Positions 8,628-18,600 of a stretch of DNA of 64,000 nt are shown here, piece by piece. Within the stretch, counting starts at the first letter, position 1, and every line of letters begins with the position of its first letter. Position numbers and translations under genes: made by a program. The notes under the pieces were generated by a model that saw nothing but the letters and a program-made list of their open reading frames with translations, searched no databases and was not told the DNA's origin. Source of the stretch: an uncultured Bacillota bacterium (GTDB lineage: Bacteria > Bacillota > Clostridia > Peptostreptococcales > Anaerovoracaceae); contig CAKMKG010000006.1 of the NCBI GenBank assembly GCA_927441425.1, forward strand, positions 1 to 64,000, written 5' to 3'.

Positions 8628-9185
8628 ATGAGTATTGATGTACAGCCGGTTCTTGAAGAAAAAATGAGAAAGAGTATATCAGTTTTAAAGGAAGAATTGA
8701 ATACCGTTAGAGCAGGAAGAGCAAATCCAGCCTTATTAGATAAGCTCATGGTGGATTATTATGGAAGTCCAACACCGCTCAAGAACATTTCAAATATATC
8801 CGTTCCTGATCCGAGGACCTTAATGATTTCACCATTTGATCCGAAATCAGTTCATGATATTGAGAAGGCAATCAATATTGCCAACCTGGGAATCAACCCT
8901 TCCAACGATGGAAAAGTAATCCGTCTGGTGATACCGGCCGTTACAGAGGAAAGAAGAAAAGAACTGATTAAGGTTATTAGAAAATATGGTGAGGATGCGA
9001 AGGTTGCTATCAGAAACGAAAGAAGAGACGCAAACGACGAGTTGAAAAAACAGGAAAAATCCGGAGAACTTACTGAGGATGATCTGAAGAAATCCTTGGA
9101 AGAGGTACAAAAGAAGACGGATAAAACCATCAAGGATATCGATCTGATTATCTCTGAAAAAGAGAAGGAAATCATGGAGGTTTAA
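8628..9185 (+). CDS. frr: Ribosome recycling factor
   Basis: This 185-residue protein splits post-termination ribosomes together with EF-G. The [21 protein letters not shown] motif near residue 27, the RTLMISPFD segment and the C-terminal long-helix part with [16 protein letters not shown] near residue 122 are all present. GGAGG precedes the ATG. The stop is only 3 bases from the start of the small PASTA-like gene. Confidence 0.97.
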   Translation: MSIDVQPVLEEKMRKSISVLKEELNTVRAGRANPALLDKLMVDYYGSPTPLKNISNISVPDPRTLMISPFDPKSVHDIEKAINIANLGINPSNDGKVIRLVIPAVTEERRKELIKVIRKYGEDAKVAIRNERRDANDELKKQEKSGELTEDDLKKSLEEVQKKTDKTIKDIDLIISEKEKEIMEV

Positions 9186-9188
9186 TCA

Positions 9189-9377
9189 TTGCGTTATCTT
9201 CCTGATGTATTAGGTATGGAGCTTCATGACGCTAAAGCCCTTCTGGAAGCAGAAGGGTTAGCTTTTATTATAGCCGAAACGAAGCCGCCAAGAAAAGAGC
9301 TCACGGACGGAACCCTTCGGGTAATCAAGAGTAAGACTCAAACGCAAAATATATTATTGACGGTGTGCAGAATATGA
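9189..9377 (+). CDS. Small PASTA-domain-like protein
   Basis: This 62-residue protein fills the gap between frr and uppS. It reads like a single PASTA domain: LPDVLGMELHDAKALLEAEGL resembles the vPdvvGmsleeAkalLeaaGL pattern of the family, followed by a short strand, a charged loop and a final strand. There is no signal peptide or membrane segment, so it should stay in the cytoplasm, unlike PASTA repeats of PrkC kinases or PBPs. The start is TTG, with a GGAGG inside the frr 3' end just before it. Its TGA overlaps the uppS ATG (ATGA), so the two are translationally coupled. Function unknown. Confidence 0.7.
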   Translation: MRYLPDVLGMELHDAKALLEAEGLAFIIAETKPPRKELTDGTLRVIKSKTQTQNILLTVCRI

Positions 9378-10084
9378 TTGATTTTGATAGAATACCGGCT
9401 CATGTAGCCGTCATCATGGATGGAAACGGACGTTGGGCTCAGAGCAGAAACTTGCCTCATATGGCAGGGCACAACGCTGGTATGCTCGCGTTGAAGGAAA
9501 TTGTAAAGGCTTCCTCAACGATGGGGGTGCAGTATTTAACGGTCTATGCGTTTTCCACGGAAAACTGGAAACGGTCCATGGAGGAGGTCAGCGGAATCTT
9601 CAAGCTGTTGGTTTTGTATATCGAAAAGGAATTGAAAGAGCTTCACGAAAACAACGTGAAGGTGAAAATTCTGGGAGATTATGAAAAGCTTCCAAAGGAT
9701 GCAGTAAAAAGCCTACAGCGTTCTCTTGAGACGACGAAGGATAACAGCGGACTTCAGTTTAATATTGCATTGAATTACGGCGGTCGGGATGAGATTCTTA
9801 GATCGGTCAAGAAGCTGGCTATGGAAGTGGAGGCCGGAAAACTGAAAGCAGAAGAGATCACGGAGGAGACGATCGTGAAATACCTTTACACTGCCGGAAT
9901 TCCTGACCCGGATATGATCATCCGCACCAGCGGTGAAATGAGATTGAGCAATTATCTTTTATGGCAGTCAGCTTACAGCGAGTTTATCTTTACCGACGTA
10001 TTTTGGCCGGATTTTTCAAAAAAAGAATATGAAAAAACAATTGAGATATTTCAAAATAGAAAAAGACGATTTGGAGGCAGGTGA
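9374..10084 (+). CDS. uppS: Undecaprenyl diphosphate synthase (isoprenyl transferase)
   Basis: This 236-residue cis-prenyltransferase makes the C55 lipid carrier for cell wall synthesis from FPP and IPP. Motifs are HVAVIMDGNGRWA near residue 9 with the Mg-binding Asp, the GHxxG segment, YAFSTENWKR near residue 63, NIALNYGGRDEI near residue 135 and the closing PDMIIRTSGEMRLSNYLLWQSAYSE-type region near residue 180. In the last motif the family's usual GGExRLSN is SGEMRLSN. A GTG at 9365 is an alternative start, but the ATGA overlap with the preceding small gene favours the ATG at 9374. Confidence 0.95.
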   Translation: MIDFDRIPAHVAVIMDGNGRWAQSRNLPHMAGHNAGMLALKEIVKASSTMGVQYLTVYAFSTENWKRSMEEVSGIFKLLVLYIEKELKELHENNVKVKILGDYEKLPKDAVKSLQRSLETTKDNSGLQFNIALNYGGRDEILRSVKKLAMEVEAGKLKAEEITEETIVKYLYTAGIPDPDMIIRTSGEMRLSNYLLWQSAYSEFIFTDVFWPDFSKKEYEKTIEIFQNRKRRFGGR

Positions 10085-10088
10085 AAGA

Positions 10089-10877
10089 ATGAAAACAAGA
10101 GTTTTATCAGCTATTATCATGCTTCCCCTGCTTGTCCTTGTGTTCATCGGAGGAAAGCTACTGCTGCTTGCATGCTTTGCCATAGGAATTATGGGGGTAA
10201 GAGAGTTCTACCGTGGATTTGAAAGTCTCAATGTAAAGCCCTCTTTTATGGTTGCGAACATCAGCATTCTTGGTTTATATGCCATCAATCTGTTTGCACC
10301 AGCAGTGTATAATTTATATATGATGTGGTTTTTGGCAGTGGTCATCATGAGTCTGCTCTATCTGTTCAATATTGAGCATAGACAACTGGCGGATGCGATG
10401 GCAACCTTGACCGGTATTTTATATGTCGTATTCCTCTCCCTCCATGTCACTCTGGTGGAACAGATCGGAGAGTATGGAATTCTCGTATGGCTGATTTTTC
10501 TTACTGCATTTGGTACGGACAGTATGGCCTATTTCACCGGTCTTGCCATAGGAAAGCATAAGCTTGCGCCAAAGATTAGTCCGAAAAAGACCATCGAGGG
10601 TTCCATTGGCGGAGTCCTCGGAAGCATACTACTATGCGGCTTGTTTGGCTACTTTGTAACGCCGGGGATACTCCTACACTGCATTGTAATCGGTTTATTG
10701 GGCGGAGTCATCTCCCAGTTCGGTGATTTGACAGCATCAATCTTCAAGAGGAAAATGGGAATCAAAGACTTTGGAAACCTGATCCCTGGGCACGGAGGGA
10801 TTTTGGATCGTTTTGACAGCGTGCTTTTTACCGCACCGATGGTGTATTACTATATTGTACTGATTATTGTTCAGTAA
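10089..10877 (+). CDS. cdsA: Phosphatidate cytidylyltransferase
   Basis: This 262-residue polytopic membrane enzyme makes CDP-diacylglycerol. It contains about eight hydrophobic segments and the C-terminal family signature around SQFGDLTASIFKRKMGIKD and the GHGGILDRFDS motif near residue 235. The start is set at the ATG preceded by GGAGGCAGG within the uppS 3' end, since this gives a protein beginning just before the first membrane helix; a longer frame from 10029 overlaps uppS heavily. Confidence 0.95.
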   Translation: MKTRVLSAIIMLPLLVLVFIGGKLLLLACFAIGIMGVREFYRGFESLNVKPSFMVANISILGLYAINLFAPAVYNLYMMWFLAVVIMSLLYLFNIEHRQLADAMATLTGILYVVFLSLHVTLVEQIGEYGILVWLIFLTAFGTDSMAYFTGLAIGKHKLAPKISPKKTIEGSIGGVLGSILLCGLFGYFVTPGILLHCIVIGLLGGVISQFGDLTASIFKRKMGIKDFGNLIPGHGGILDRFDSVLFTAPMVYYYIVLIIVQ

Positions 10878-10919
10878 TTAATGCGAAAAAAAGTAATCCA
10901 TCTCATTGAAGGAGCGTAT

Positions 10920-12053
10920 ATGAAAAAGATAGCGATTCTGGGGTCCACCGGTTCCATCGGAACACAGACTCTGGATATCATAGAACAGAATCCCGATCTA
11001 TTCACTGCAGCGGTATTGACCTGCGGGACGAATGTCACACTGCTGGGCCAACAAATTGCAAAGCACAAGCCACCTTTGGCGGTTGTTTCCAACGAGGATG
11101 ATGCGGTGGAAATGGGTAAAAAATATCCCCAAACGGAATTTTTGTACGGCAAGGAAGGCCTTGTTGTCGCTGCTGCGAAAACAGACTGCGATATGGTGTT
11201 GAATTCTCTTATCGGTATGATGGGACTGATTCCGACCTATTATGCAATCAAGGCGGGTAAGGACATCGCACTGGCGAATAAAGAAACCTTGGTCGCCGGA
11301 GGTGAGGTGATCATGGATGCAGTGAAAGAAATGAATGTCCGACTCCTTCCCGTTGACAGTGAACACAGTGCTGTCTTTCAGGCACTGCAGGGTAATGACG
11401 ATCAGGAAATTAACAGAATCATACTGACCGCATCGGGAGGTCCCTTTCGAGGGTTTACGCGAGAGCAGCTGAGTAAGGTCACCCTTTCCCAGGCATTGAA
11501 CCATCCAAATTGGAAGATGGGCAACAAAATTACCATCGATTCAGCTACCATGATGAATAAGGGCTTAGAGGTCATTGAAGCAAGATGGCTATTTGATGTT
11601 CCGCCGGAAAAGATCGAAGTGGTTATTCATCCCCAGAGCATCATTCATTCCATGGTGGAATATACAGACCATTCCATCCTTGCTCAATTGGGAGTCCCGG
11701 ATATGAGGATTCCGATCAGCTATGCCTTAACGTATCCGGAAAGAATTAAAAATGAGATCAATGGCGTGGATTTCTATAAAATGGGTTCGCTTACCTTTGA
11801 AAAACCTGATCTGGATACGTTCAAATGCCTCAGCTTCGCATATGAAGCTTCGAAAGCAGGAGGGAGCTATCCGGTGGTTTTAAATGCTGCAAATGAGGTG
11901 CTCGTTCAGCAGTTTTTGGAAGGCAGGATAAGATTTTTAGATATTCAGAATACTATAGAAAAGGTTCTGCAGATGCATGAACCGGTCAATCAATTGGATT
12001 TGGATACGATTTTAGAAATAGATCAAAATATCAGGGGGGAATTAGAAGTATGA
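10920..12053 (+). CDS. dxr: 1-deoxy-D-xylulose 5-phosphate reductoisomerase
   Basis: This 377-residue enzyme catalyses the committed MEP-pathway step with NADPH. Motifs are the N-terminal ILGSTGSIGTQTL nucleotide-binding segment, ALANKETLVAGG near residue 120, PVDSEHSA near residue 145 for metal binding, ASGGPFR near residue 180 and the HPNWKMGNKITIDSATMMNKGLE-type region. GGAG precedes this ATG, 13 codons after a GTG/ATG-like upstream option at 10881. The last 4 bases overlap rseP. Confidence 0.96.
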   Translation: MKKIAILGSTGSIGTQTLDIIEQNPDLFTAAVLTCGTNVTLLGQQIAKHKPPLAVVSNEDDAVEMGKKYPQTEFLYGKEGLVVAAAKTDCDMVLNSLIGMMGLIPTYYAIKAGKDIALANKETLVAGGEVIMDAVKEMNVRLLPVDSEHSAVFQALQGNDDQEINRIILTASGGPFRGFTREQLSKVTLSQALNHPNWKMGNKITIDSATMMNKGLEVIEARWLFDVPPEKIEVVIHPQSIIHSMVEYTDHSILAQLGVPDMRIPISYALTYPERIKNEINGVDFYKMGSLTFEKPDLDTFKCLSFAYEASKAGGSYPVVLNAANEVLVQQFLEGRIRFLDIQNTIEKVLQMHEPVNQLDLDTILEIDQNIRGELEV

Positions 12054-13048
12054 TGATAGTATATGCGATATTAATATTTTGCCTGCTCATCTTTGTTCAT
12101 GAGCTGGGGCATTTCATATCTGCAAAGTCGGTAGGGATCAAGGTCAACGAATTCGCATTGGGGATGGGACCGCAGCTGCTCCATTTCAAAAAAGGAGAAA
12201 CGGAATATTCGCTGAGGGCTTTTCCCATCGGAGGATACTGCAAAATGGAAGGCGAGGATGAAGACTCCAGCGATGCTTCTGCCTTTAATAACAAGTCTTT
12301 TCCGGCTAAGGCACTGGTAGTCGTTGCAGGTTCTGCTATGAATCTGCTCTTGGCAATCCTTATATTGTCTGCCGTGCTTTTCGCTGTTGGGATGCCAACC
12401 AATATAATAAAGGATTTAACACCGGATCATCCTGCAGTTAAGGCAGGAATGCTACCGGGAGATAAAATCGTTCAAGTTGAAGATAATGTGATCAAGGAAT
12501 GGAACGATATTACGGATACCATCGGCAACAGCAAGGAATCAACCTTGACGGTAGTTGCAGAACGTAACGGAGAAATACTTTCCTTCGAAATTGATGTGGC
12601 TAAAGCAGAGGATGGACGCAGAATCATCGGAATCACGCCGGATTATGCAAAGAGTCCGGGGAAGGCATTGCTGTATGGTACGAAAAGCACCTTTGAAATG
12701 GGTGTAAAGATGGTCGAAATCATTGGCCAGCTCATTACCGGTGAAGTATCCACCAAGAATCTGACCGGTCCTGTGGGGATTGTTTATATGGTCGGCGATA
12801 CGGCGAAGCTGGGTTGGATTTATCTCGCACAATTGACTGCCCTGATCAGTCTGAATCTTGCAATCGTAAATATGCTCCCTTTCCCGGCACTGGACGGAGG
12901 GCGCCTGTTATTTTTATTCATAAGGATATTTACCGGAAAAACCATTTCTGATGAAACGGAGGGAAAAATCCATTTTGTAGGCTTGATGCTTTTATTCTGC
13001 TTGATGATCTATATTACATTCCAGGATGTAGGAAGGTTCATATTATGA
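12050..13048 (+). CDS. rseP: Site-2 intramembrane metalloprotease RseP/RasP family
   Basis: This 332-residue membrane protease has the zinc motif HELGH at residues 17-21 in the first helix, a single PDZ domain (about residues 115-190) and the third zinc ligand in NMLPFPALDGGR near residue 280, close to the LDG motif of the family. It cleaves membrane-embedded anti-sigma factors and signal-peptide remnants in relatives. It overlaps dxr by ATGA and ispG by ATGA, so the three genes are translationally coupled. Confidence 0.94.
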   Translation: MMIVYAILIFCLLIFVHELGHFISAKSVGIKVNEFALGMGPQLLHFKKGETEYSLRAFPIGGYCKMEGEDEDSSDASAFNNKSFPAKALVVVAGSAMNLLLAILILSAVLFAVGMPTNIIKDLTPDHPAVKAGMLPGDKIVQVEDNVIKEWNDITDTIGNSKESTLTVVAERNGEILSFEIDVAKAEDGRRIIGITPDYAKSPGKALLYGTKSTFEMGVKMVEIIGQLITGEVSTKNLTGPVGIVYMVGDTAKLGWIYLAQLTALISLNLAIVNMLPFPALDGGRLLFLFIRIFTGKTISDETEGKIHFVGLMLLFCLMIYITFQDVGRFIL

Positions 13049-14118
13049 GCAGACAGGTTACCTGCGGGAACGTTCTCATCGGCGGCGGAGCACCCATCTC
13101 CATCCAGTCCATGACTAATACGGATACAAGAAATGTTGCAGATACAGTCAATCAAATTGCGAGACTAACGGATGCGGGCTGCGACATTGTGCGGTGTGCG
13201 ATTCCTGATATGGAGGCTGTGGCTGCTTTTGGGCAGATCAAAAAGCTGGTGAAGGTTCCTCTGGTTGCCGATATCCATTTTGATTATAGGCTGGCAGTTG
13301 CTGCCATAGAGAACGGGGCCGATAAGGTGAGAATCAATCCCGGAAATATCGGAAGCAGAGAACGAGTAAAGGCCGTGGTCGACGCGGCGAGGAGCCGGCA
13401 AATCCCCATTCGGATCGGCGTGAATTCCGGCTCCCTGGAGAAAGATATCTTGGAGAAATATCAGGGTGTGACAGCCGAGGGCCTGGCAGAGAGTGCTTTA
13501 AAAAACATAGAATTGATTGAGGACATGGGATTTTCGGATCTTATTCTCTCTCTGAAATCCTCTGATGTGCGGTTAAATTATCAGGCCCATAAGCTTGTTT
13601 TTGAAAAGATGGGGTATCCTTTACATATCGGAATTACGGAAGCTGGGACGGTGGAAAGCGGAAAGGCCAAATCTGCCATCGGGATCGGAGCACTGCTATT
13701 GGAAGGCATCGGAGATACCATTCGGGTTTCGCTAACCGGTGATCCGGTCAATGAAGTTTCCTATGCGAAGGAAATTTTAAAGGCATTGGATTTAAAGAAG
13801 AACTCAATTCATTTTATCTCCTGCCCGACCTGCGGGCGATGCGGGGTTGATCTGGTGAAGATCACGGCAGAGGTGGAAATGGCACTGAAGCCCGTCGAAA
13901 ACAACATGAAAAAGAAAAACATACCTTCCTTTTCGGTGGCAGTTATGGGTTGCGCGGTCAATGGACCGGGGGAAGCCAGAGAGGCTGATTTCGGTGTAGC
14001 CTGCGGAAAGGGAAAGGGAATCCTCTTCCGGAATGGGGAGGTTGTAAAAACAGTTGAAGAAGAGGACCTTGCCAAAGAACTGATTCTCTATATTAAACAG
14101 GAAAAAGCATTGGTTTGA
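13045..14118 (+). CDS. ispG: 4-hydroxy-3-methylbut-2-en-1-yl diphosphate synthase
   Basis: This 357-residue [4Fe-4S] enzyme converts MEcPP to HMBPP in isoprenoid synthesis. The N-terminal TIM barrel contains SIQSMTNTDTRN and PLVADIHFDYRLA. The C-terminal part has the cluster Cys in SCPTCGRCGVDL near residue 254 and in GCAVNGPGEARE near residue 302. It is the single-barrel bacterial form. Overlaps rseP by four bases. Confidence 0.96.
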   Translation: MSRQVTCGNVLIGGGAPISIQSMTNTDTRNVADTVNQIARLTDAGCDIVRCAIPDMEAVAAFGQIKKLVKVPLVADIHFDYRLAVAAIENGADKVRINPGNIGSRERVKAVVDAARSRQIPIRIGVNSGSLEKDILEKYQGVTAEGLAESALKNIELIEDMGFSDLILSLKSSDVRLNYQAHKLVFEKMGYPLHIGITEAGTVESGKAKSAIGIGALLLEGIGDTIRVSLTGDPVNEVSYAKEILKALDLKKNSIHFISCPTCGRCGVDLVKITAEVEMALKPVENNMKKKNIPSFSVAVMGCAVNGPGEAREADFGVACGKGKGILFRNGEVVKTVEEEDLAKELILYIKQEKALV

Positions 14119-14174
14119 AAGTATAGATCAGTGAGATTTTATTGGTATATAAATTTAGAAAGAAGGGGTTGCTT

Positions 14175-14633
14175 ATGTTTGCTGGTTTGGAAATGTCGGA
14201 GCCATTGATTTGGATTCTGATTGCAGTTATTTTTGCAATCATTGAAGGCTTCACCATGGGATTGACAACGATATGGTTTACGGTGGGAGGAGTCGGGGCC
14301 TGCATCGTTGCTTTGCTTGGAGGCCCGCTGTTGCTGCAGATTGCAGTTTTTCTGATTATCTCAATTATTTTGCTGTATTTTACCAGACCACTGGCTGAAA
14401 AAAGACTGAAAATCGGGCATGAAAAAAACAATATCGACCTGATGATCGGTAAGTCCTGTCTGGTAACAGAAACCATTGAGCCATACCATACCGGACAAGT
14501 AAAATTGAATGGCTTGGTCTGGACGGCGATTGCAAAGGATAACAAGGAAACCCTGACAGTGGGTGAACTGGTTAAAATTGTTAAAATTGAAGGGGTAAAG
14601 CTCATCGTTGAGCGAATGAAGGGAGAAGAATAA
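14175..14633 (+). CDS. NfeD-like membrane protein
   Basis: This 152-residue protein has two to three N-terminal hydrophobic helices (about residues 8-75) and a C-terminal OB-fold-like domain with GQVKLNGLVWTA near residue 105, typical of the short NfeD1b form that lacks the serine protease domain. NfeD proteins pair with SPFH proteins in membrane microdomain organisation. The start with AGAAGGGG upstream is preferred over a TTG at 14142. Its stop overlaps the ATG of the SPFH gene by one base (TAATG), supporting a working pair. Confidence 0.87.
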   Translation: MFAGLEMSEPLIWILIAVIFAIIEGFTMGLTTIWFTVGGVGACIVALLGGPLLLQIAVFLIISIILLYFTRPLAEKRLKIGHEKNNIDLMIGKSCLVTETIEPYHTGQVKLNGLVWTAIAKDNKETLTVGELVKIVKIEGVKLIVERMKGEE

Positions 14634-15583
14634 TGGATAGTATTATTTCAGTATTGGCAATCATATTGCTGATTGTAATCGCAATATTTTTGGTTGTAAC
14701 GAATATTCGTATCGTACCACAGGCCAGGGCTTTCGTTGTTGAAAGACTGGGCGCTTATCATGCAACATGGCAGGTAGGTCTTCACATTAAAATTCCGCTC
14801 ATTGATAAAATAGCCAGAAAAGTTTCATTAAAAGAGCATGTGATTGATTTTCCACCACAGCCGGTCATTACAAAGGATAATGTAACCATGGAAATCGATA
14901 CTGTAATTTATTTTCAGATTACGGATCCGAAGCTGTATGCTTACGGAGTAGAAAATCCAATGGGTGCAATTGAGAATTTATCGGCCACCACACTTCGAAA
15001 TATTATTGGCGATCTGGAGTTGGATCAATCCCTTACGAGCAGAGAACATATCAATACAAAGATCAGATTGGTTCTTGATGAAGCTACAGATCCTTGGGGC
15101 ATTAAGATAAACCGCGTTGAGGTTAAAAATATTTTACCTCCGAAAGATATTCAGCAAGCAATGGAAAAGCAGATGCGGGCAGAACGAGAAAAAAGAGAAG
15201 CCATTCTGCGTGCTGAGGGAGAAAAAACAGCTGCAATCCTCATTGCGGAAGGAAATAAACAATCGGTAATTCTAACTGCACAAGCAAATAAAGAATCAGT
15301 AATTTTAGCTGCAGAAGCAAAAAGAGAAGCACAGATCAGAGAAGCAGAAGGACAGTCAGAAGCTATCCTTCTGGTGCAGAGAGCAACAGCCGACGGCATT
15401 AAGATGCTGGTAGAATCTGATCCGACCCAGCAGGTAATCGCATTGAAGAGTCTGGATGCTTTTGCAGCAGCGGCAGATGGGAAAGCGACTAAGATTATTA
15501 TACCATCTCAGATTCAGGGAATCGCAGGTCTGGCAACCTCTTTGACGGAGCTGATAAAAAATGATAACAAAGATCAAAAATAA
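14633..15583 (+). CDS. SPFH/Band 7 (stomatin/QmcA-like) membrane protein
   Basis: This 316-residue protein has one N-terminal membrane helix (about residues 4-26), the SPFH domain with RAFVVERLGAYHATW and VKNILPPKDIQQAMEKQMRAERE, and an Ala/Glu-rich coiled coil (about residues 175-250) made of repeated IL-x-AEGxK units. It belongs to the stomatin/paraslipin-QmcA group rather than FloA. With the upstream NfeD gene it forms a membrane scaffold pair. These two genes stand between ispG and polC, where Bacillus has proS. Confidence 0.92.
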   Translation: MDSIISVLAIILLIVIAIFLVVTNIRIVPQARAFVVERLGAYHATWQVGLHIKIPLIDKIARKVSLKEHVIDFPPQPVITKDNVTMEIDTVIYFQITDPKLYAYGVENPMGAIENLSATTLRNIIGDLELDQSLTSREHINTKIRLVLDEATDPWGIKINRVEVKNILPPKDIQQAMEKQMRAEREKREAILRAEGEKTAAILIAEGNKQSVILTAQANKESVILAAEAKREAQIREAEGQSEAILLVQRATADGIKMLVESDPTQQVIALKSLDAFAAAADGKATKIIIPSQIQGIAGLATSLTELIKNDNKDQK

Positions 15584-15607
15584 ACGCGGCATTTACGGAG
15601 GCAATCA

Positions 15608-18600
15608 TTGAAATCATTAATCGAAAGTACGATCAGTTGGAATAAAATCGGAAAGCATGCAAAAGACAATTATCATTACTCCATCGAAAAGGCAGTTGTT
15701 TCCAAGGAGACGGCTGTCCTTTCTATGGATGTCAGACTGAATTTTATCGTCCCGTTTTCTGATGTGGATCGGATTTCAAAAATCATCAAAAATGAAATCC
15801 CGGGCTTGCAGGGGGTATCATTGCAGTTCATCTATGACGATGTGATTCTTTCGGAAAAGGAAATCATCAAGCATTCTATTGAACACATGATTCATGAAAT
15901 AAACGGCAGCTGCGCGGCGATTACGAAGACCATCTTCCCAGGAGAGTTCTCCTATGAAAACGGACAGCTGACCATTATGGCCCTTGGTGCCGTTGCAGTC
16001 AGTGAACTCAATGATAAAGTTGCAAATCAGTTTGAGAAATACTTCAACAGAGATTTTGGGATGACAGTAAAAGTGGTCTTTGCCAATCATGAAGACAACT
16101 ACAAGGTAAAATCAAAAGAAAAAGCCGAGCTGGCGAAAAAAGAGCTGGATGAGGCAGACAAGGCACAGAAACTGGCCGCAGCCAGCAACAGCGCCGGGAC
16201 CAATGCAAACGGCGGAAGCTATGGCAGCGGAGACAACGGAAACATGGGCGGCAGTGCAGGGTCCGGCAAAGGTGGGGAAAAATGGAAACGTAGGGATAAG
16301 GAAGAACCTATGGTTGGCAATCGGATTATGGGGAAAAAGATTCATGACGAGCCTGTCCCCATCACAAGCCTGACTGTGGGCAGCGGATTGGCTACTATTG
16401 AAGGAATTCTGTTTCGCAAGGACGCCAGAACCATAAAGAATAATAAAAAACTCGTTACTTTGCTTGTTACGGATAAGATCACTTCTATTTGCGTCAAGCT
16501 CTTTGCATCAGAGGAAAAATGGAATGATATTGACGAAAATCTGAAACCGGGTGATTCTGTTATCATTAGAGGCAATGCTGAGTTTGATACCTATGAGAAT
16601 ATCCTCGTCCTAATGGGGAAAGATATTGAAAAGACTGAAAGGGTTGGGCGTCAGGATCACAGCGAAAAGAAGCGTGTTGAGCTTCACGCCCACACAAAAA
16701 TGAGCGCCATGGATGGCTTGAACGAAATATCAAGCATGATACGACTCGCCGCAAAATGGGGACAGAAAGCAATTGCCGTTACGGATCATGGCGTGGTACA
16801 GGCTTTCCCGGAAGCGGAAAAGACGGTGAAATACGGAAAGCTGGATATGAAAATCATATATGGCATGGAAGGATACCTTTATGACGATACTGGAGATACT
16901 GGAAAGAAAATTGAGTATAAATCCAAAAATACAAACCATGTAATCATACTTGCCAGAACTCAGGAGGGGTTGAAAAATCTTTATAAGCTTGTATCAAAAT
17001 CCCATTTGGAGTATTTTTACAAGAAACCAAGGATCCCGAAATCCCTACTGACAGACCATAGAGATGGTCTTATCATCGGATCAGCCTGTGAAGCAGGCGA
17101 AGTATATCAGAGTATCCTGCATCATAAATCCGAGGAAGAGATCACGCGCACCGCAACGTATTATGATTATCTAGAAATCCAGCCCCTGGCAAACAATCAG
17201 TTTCTAATTGACAACGGCAGCGTTGCCGACCAAGAGGGACTGAAAGAAATCAACAGAAAGATCATTGATTTGGGGAAAAAATTGGATAAGCCGGTGGTCG
17301 CTACCTGCGATGCCCATTATGCCGAGCCGGAGGAGGCCTTGTATCGCAAGATTCTAATGGCGGGACAGGGCTACAAGGATATCGAGGGTGACAAAGGACT
17401 TCATCTACGAACGACAGAGGAAATGCTGAAGGAATTTGACTATTTAGGCCATGCCCTCGCTTATGAGGTGGTCGTTGAAGCATCCAATCAAATTGCAGAT
17501 ATGATTGAAAGGATCGTTCCGGTTCCAAGCGGAAAATTCCCACCCAAGATTGACGGAGCGGAGGAACGGCTTAGAAATCGCTGCATGGAAACTGCCTGGA
17601 GCATTTATGGAAATCCTTTGCCGGAGCTTGTGGGACAAAGACTGGAACGAGAGCTGAATTCCATCATAAACCATGGCTATGCTGTAATGTATGTCTCAGC
17701 GGAAATGCTGGTTCAGAAATCGATGTCAGACGGGTATCTGGTGGGTTCAAGAGGCTCCGTCGGGTCCTCCTTTGCAGCGACGATGGGCGGGATTACCGAA
17801 GTGAATCCGCTTCCGCCTCATTACATATGTCCAAACAAGGAATGTAAAAATTCAGAGTTTATACTAGATGGAAGTTTTGATTGTGGCATCGACATGGCAG
17901 ACAAGGAGTGCCCCAAATGTGGAACGCCATATAAGAAAGACGGATTTAATATCCCCTTTGAAGTATTCTTAGGCTTCGAGGGAGACAAAGAACCTGATAT
18001 CGACTTGAATTTCGCAGGAGAATACCAGTCGGTAGCCCACAAATATGTGGAAGAAATTTTTGGAAAAGAAAATGTATTTCGTGCAGGAACCATCGGAACA
18101 ATAGCAGGAAAAACAGCCTATGGCTTTGTAATGAAATATTATGAGGACCGACAGCAGCCTGTGAATAAATGGGAGGCCGACCGCCTAACGGAATGCTGTA
18201 CCGGCGTGAGAAGAACCACCGGGCAGCATCCTGGAGGAATCATCATTGTACCGAGAGGACACGAAATCTATGAATTTTGTCCCGTTCAGCATCCGGCAAA
18301 CGATGTCAATACGGAAATCATCACAACCCACTTTGATTACCACTCCATTGATGAAAATCTGCTCAAGCTGGACATTCTAGGCCACGATGTACCCTCCATG
18401 ATCCGTCAATTACAGGACATGACAGGGGTAGATCCACTGACTGTTCCATTGAAGGATAAAAAGGTAGACAGTCTTTTTAACGGGATTGATGGTTTGGATA
18501 TCAAAGATCCTGACTATAAATTTACCCATGGGAGCTTTGGGATTCCCGAATTTGGAACGAAATTCGTCCGGCAGATGCTGGATGATACCAAGCCATCTAT

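Noticed and set aside
10029-10088. N-terminal extension of CdsA overlapping uppS
   Set aside because: The ATG at 10089 has a good binding site and places the first membrane helix at the usual distance.
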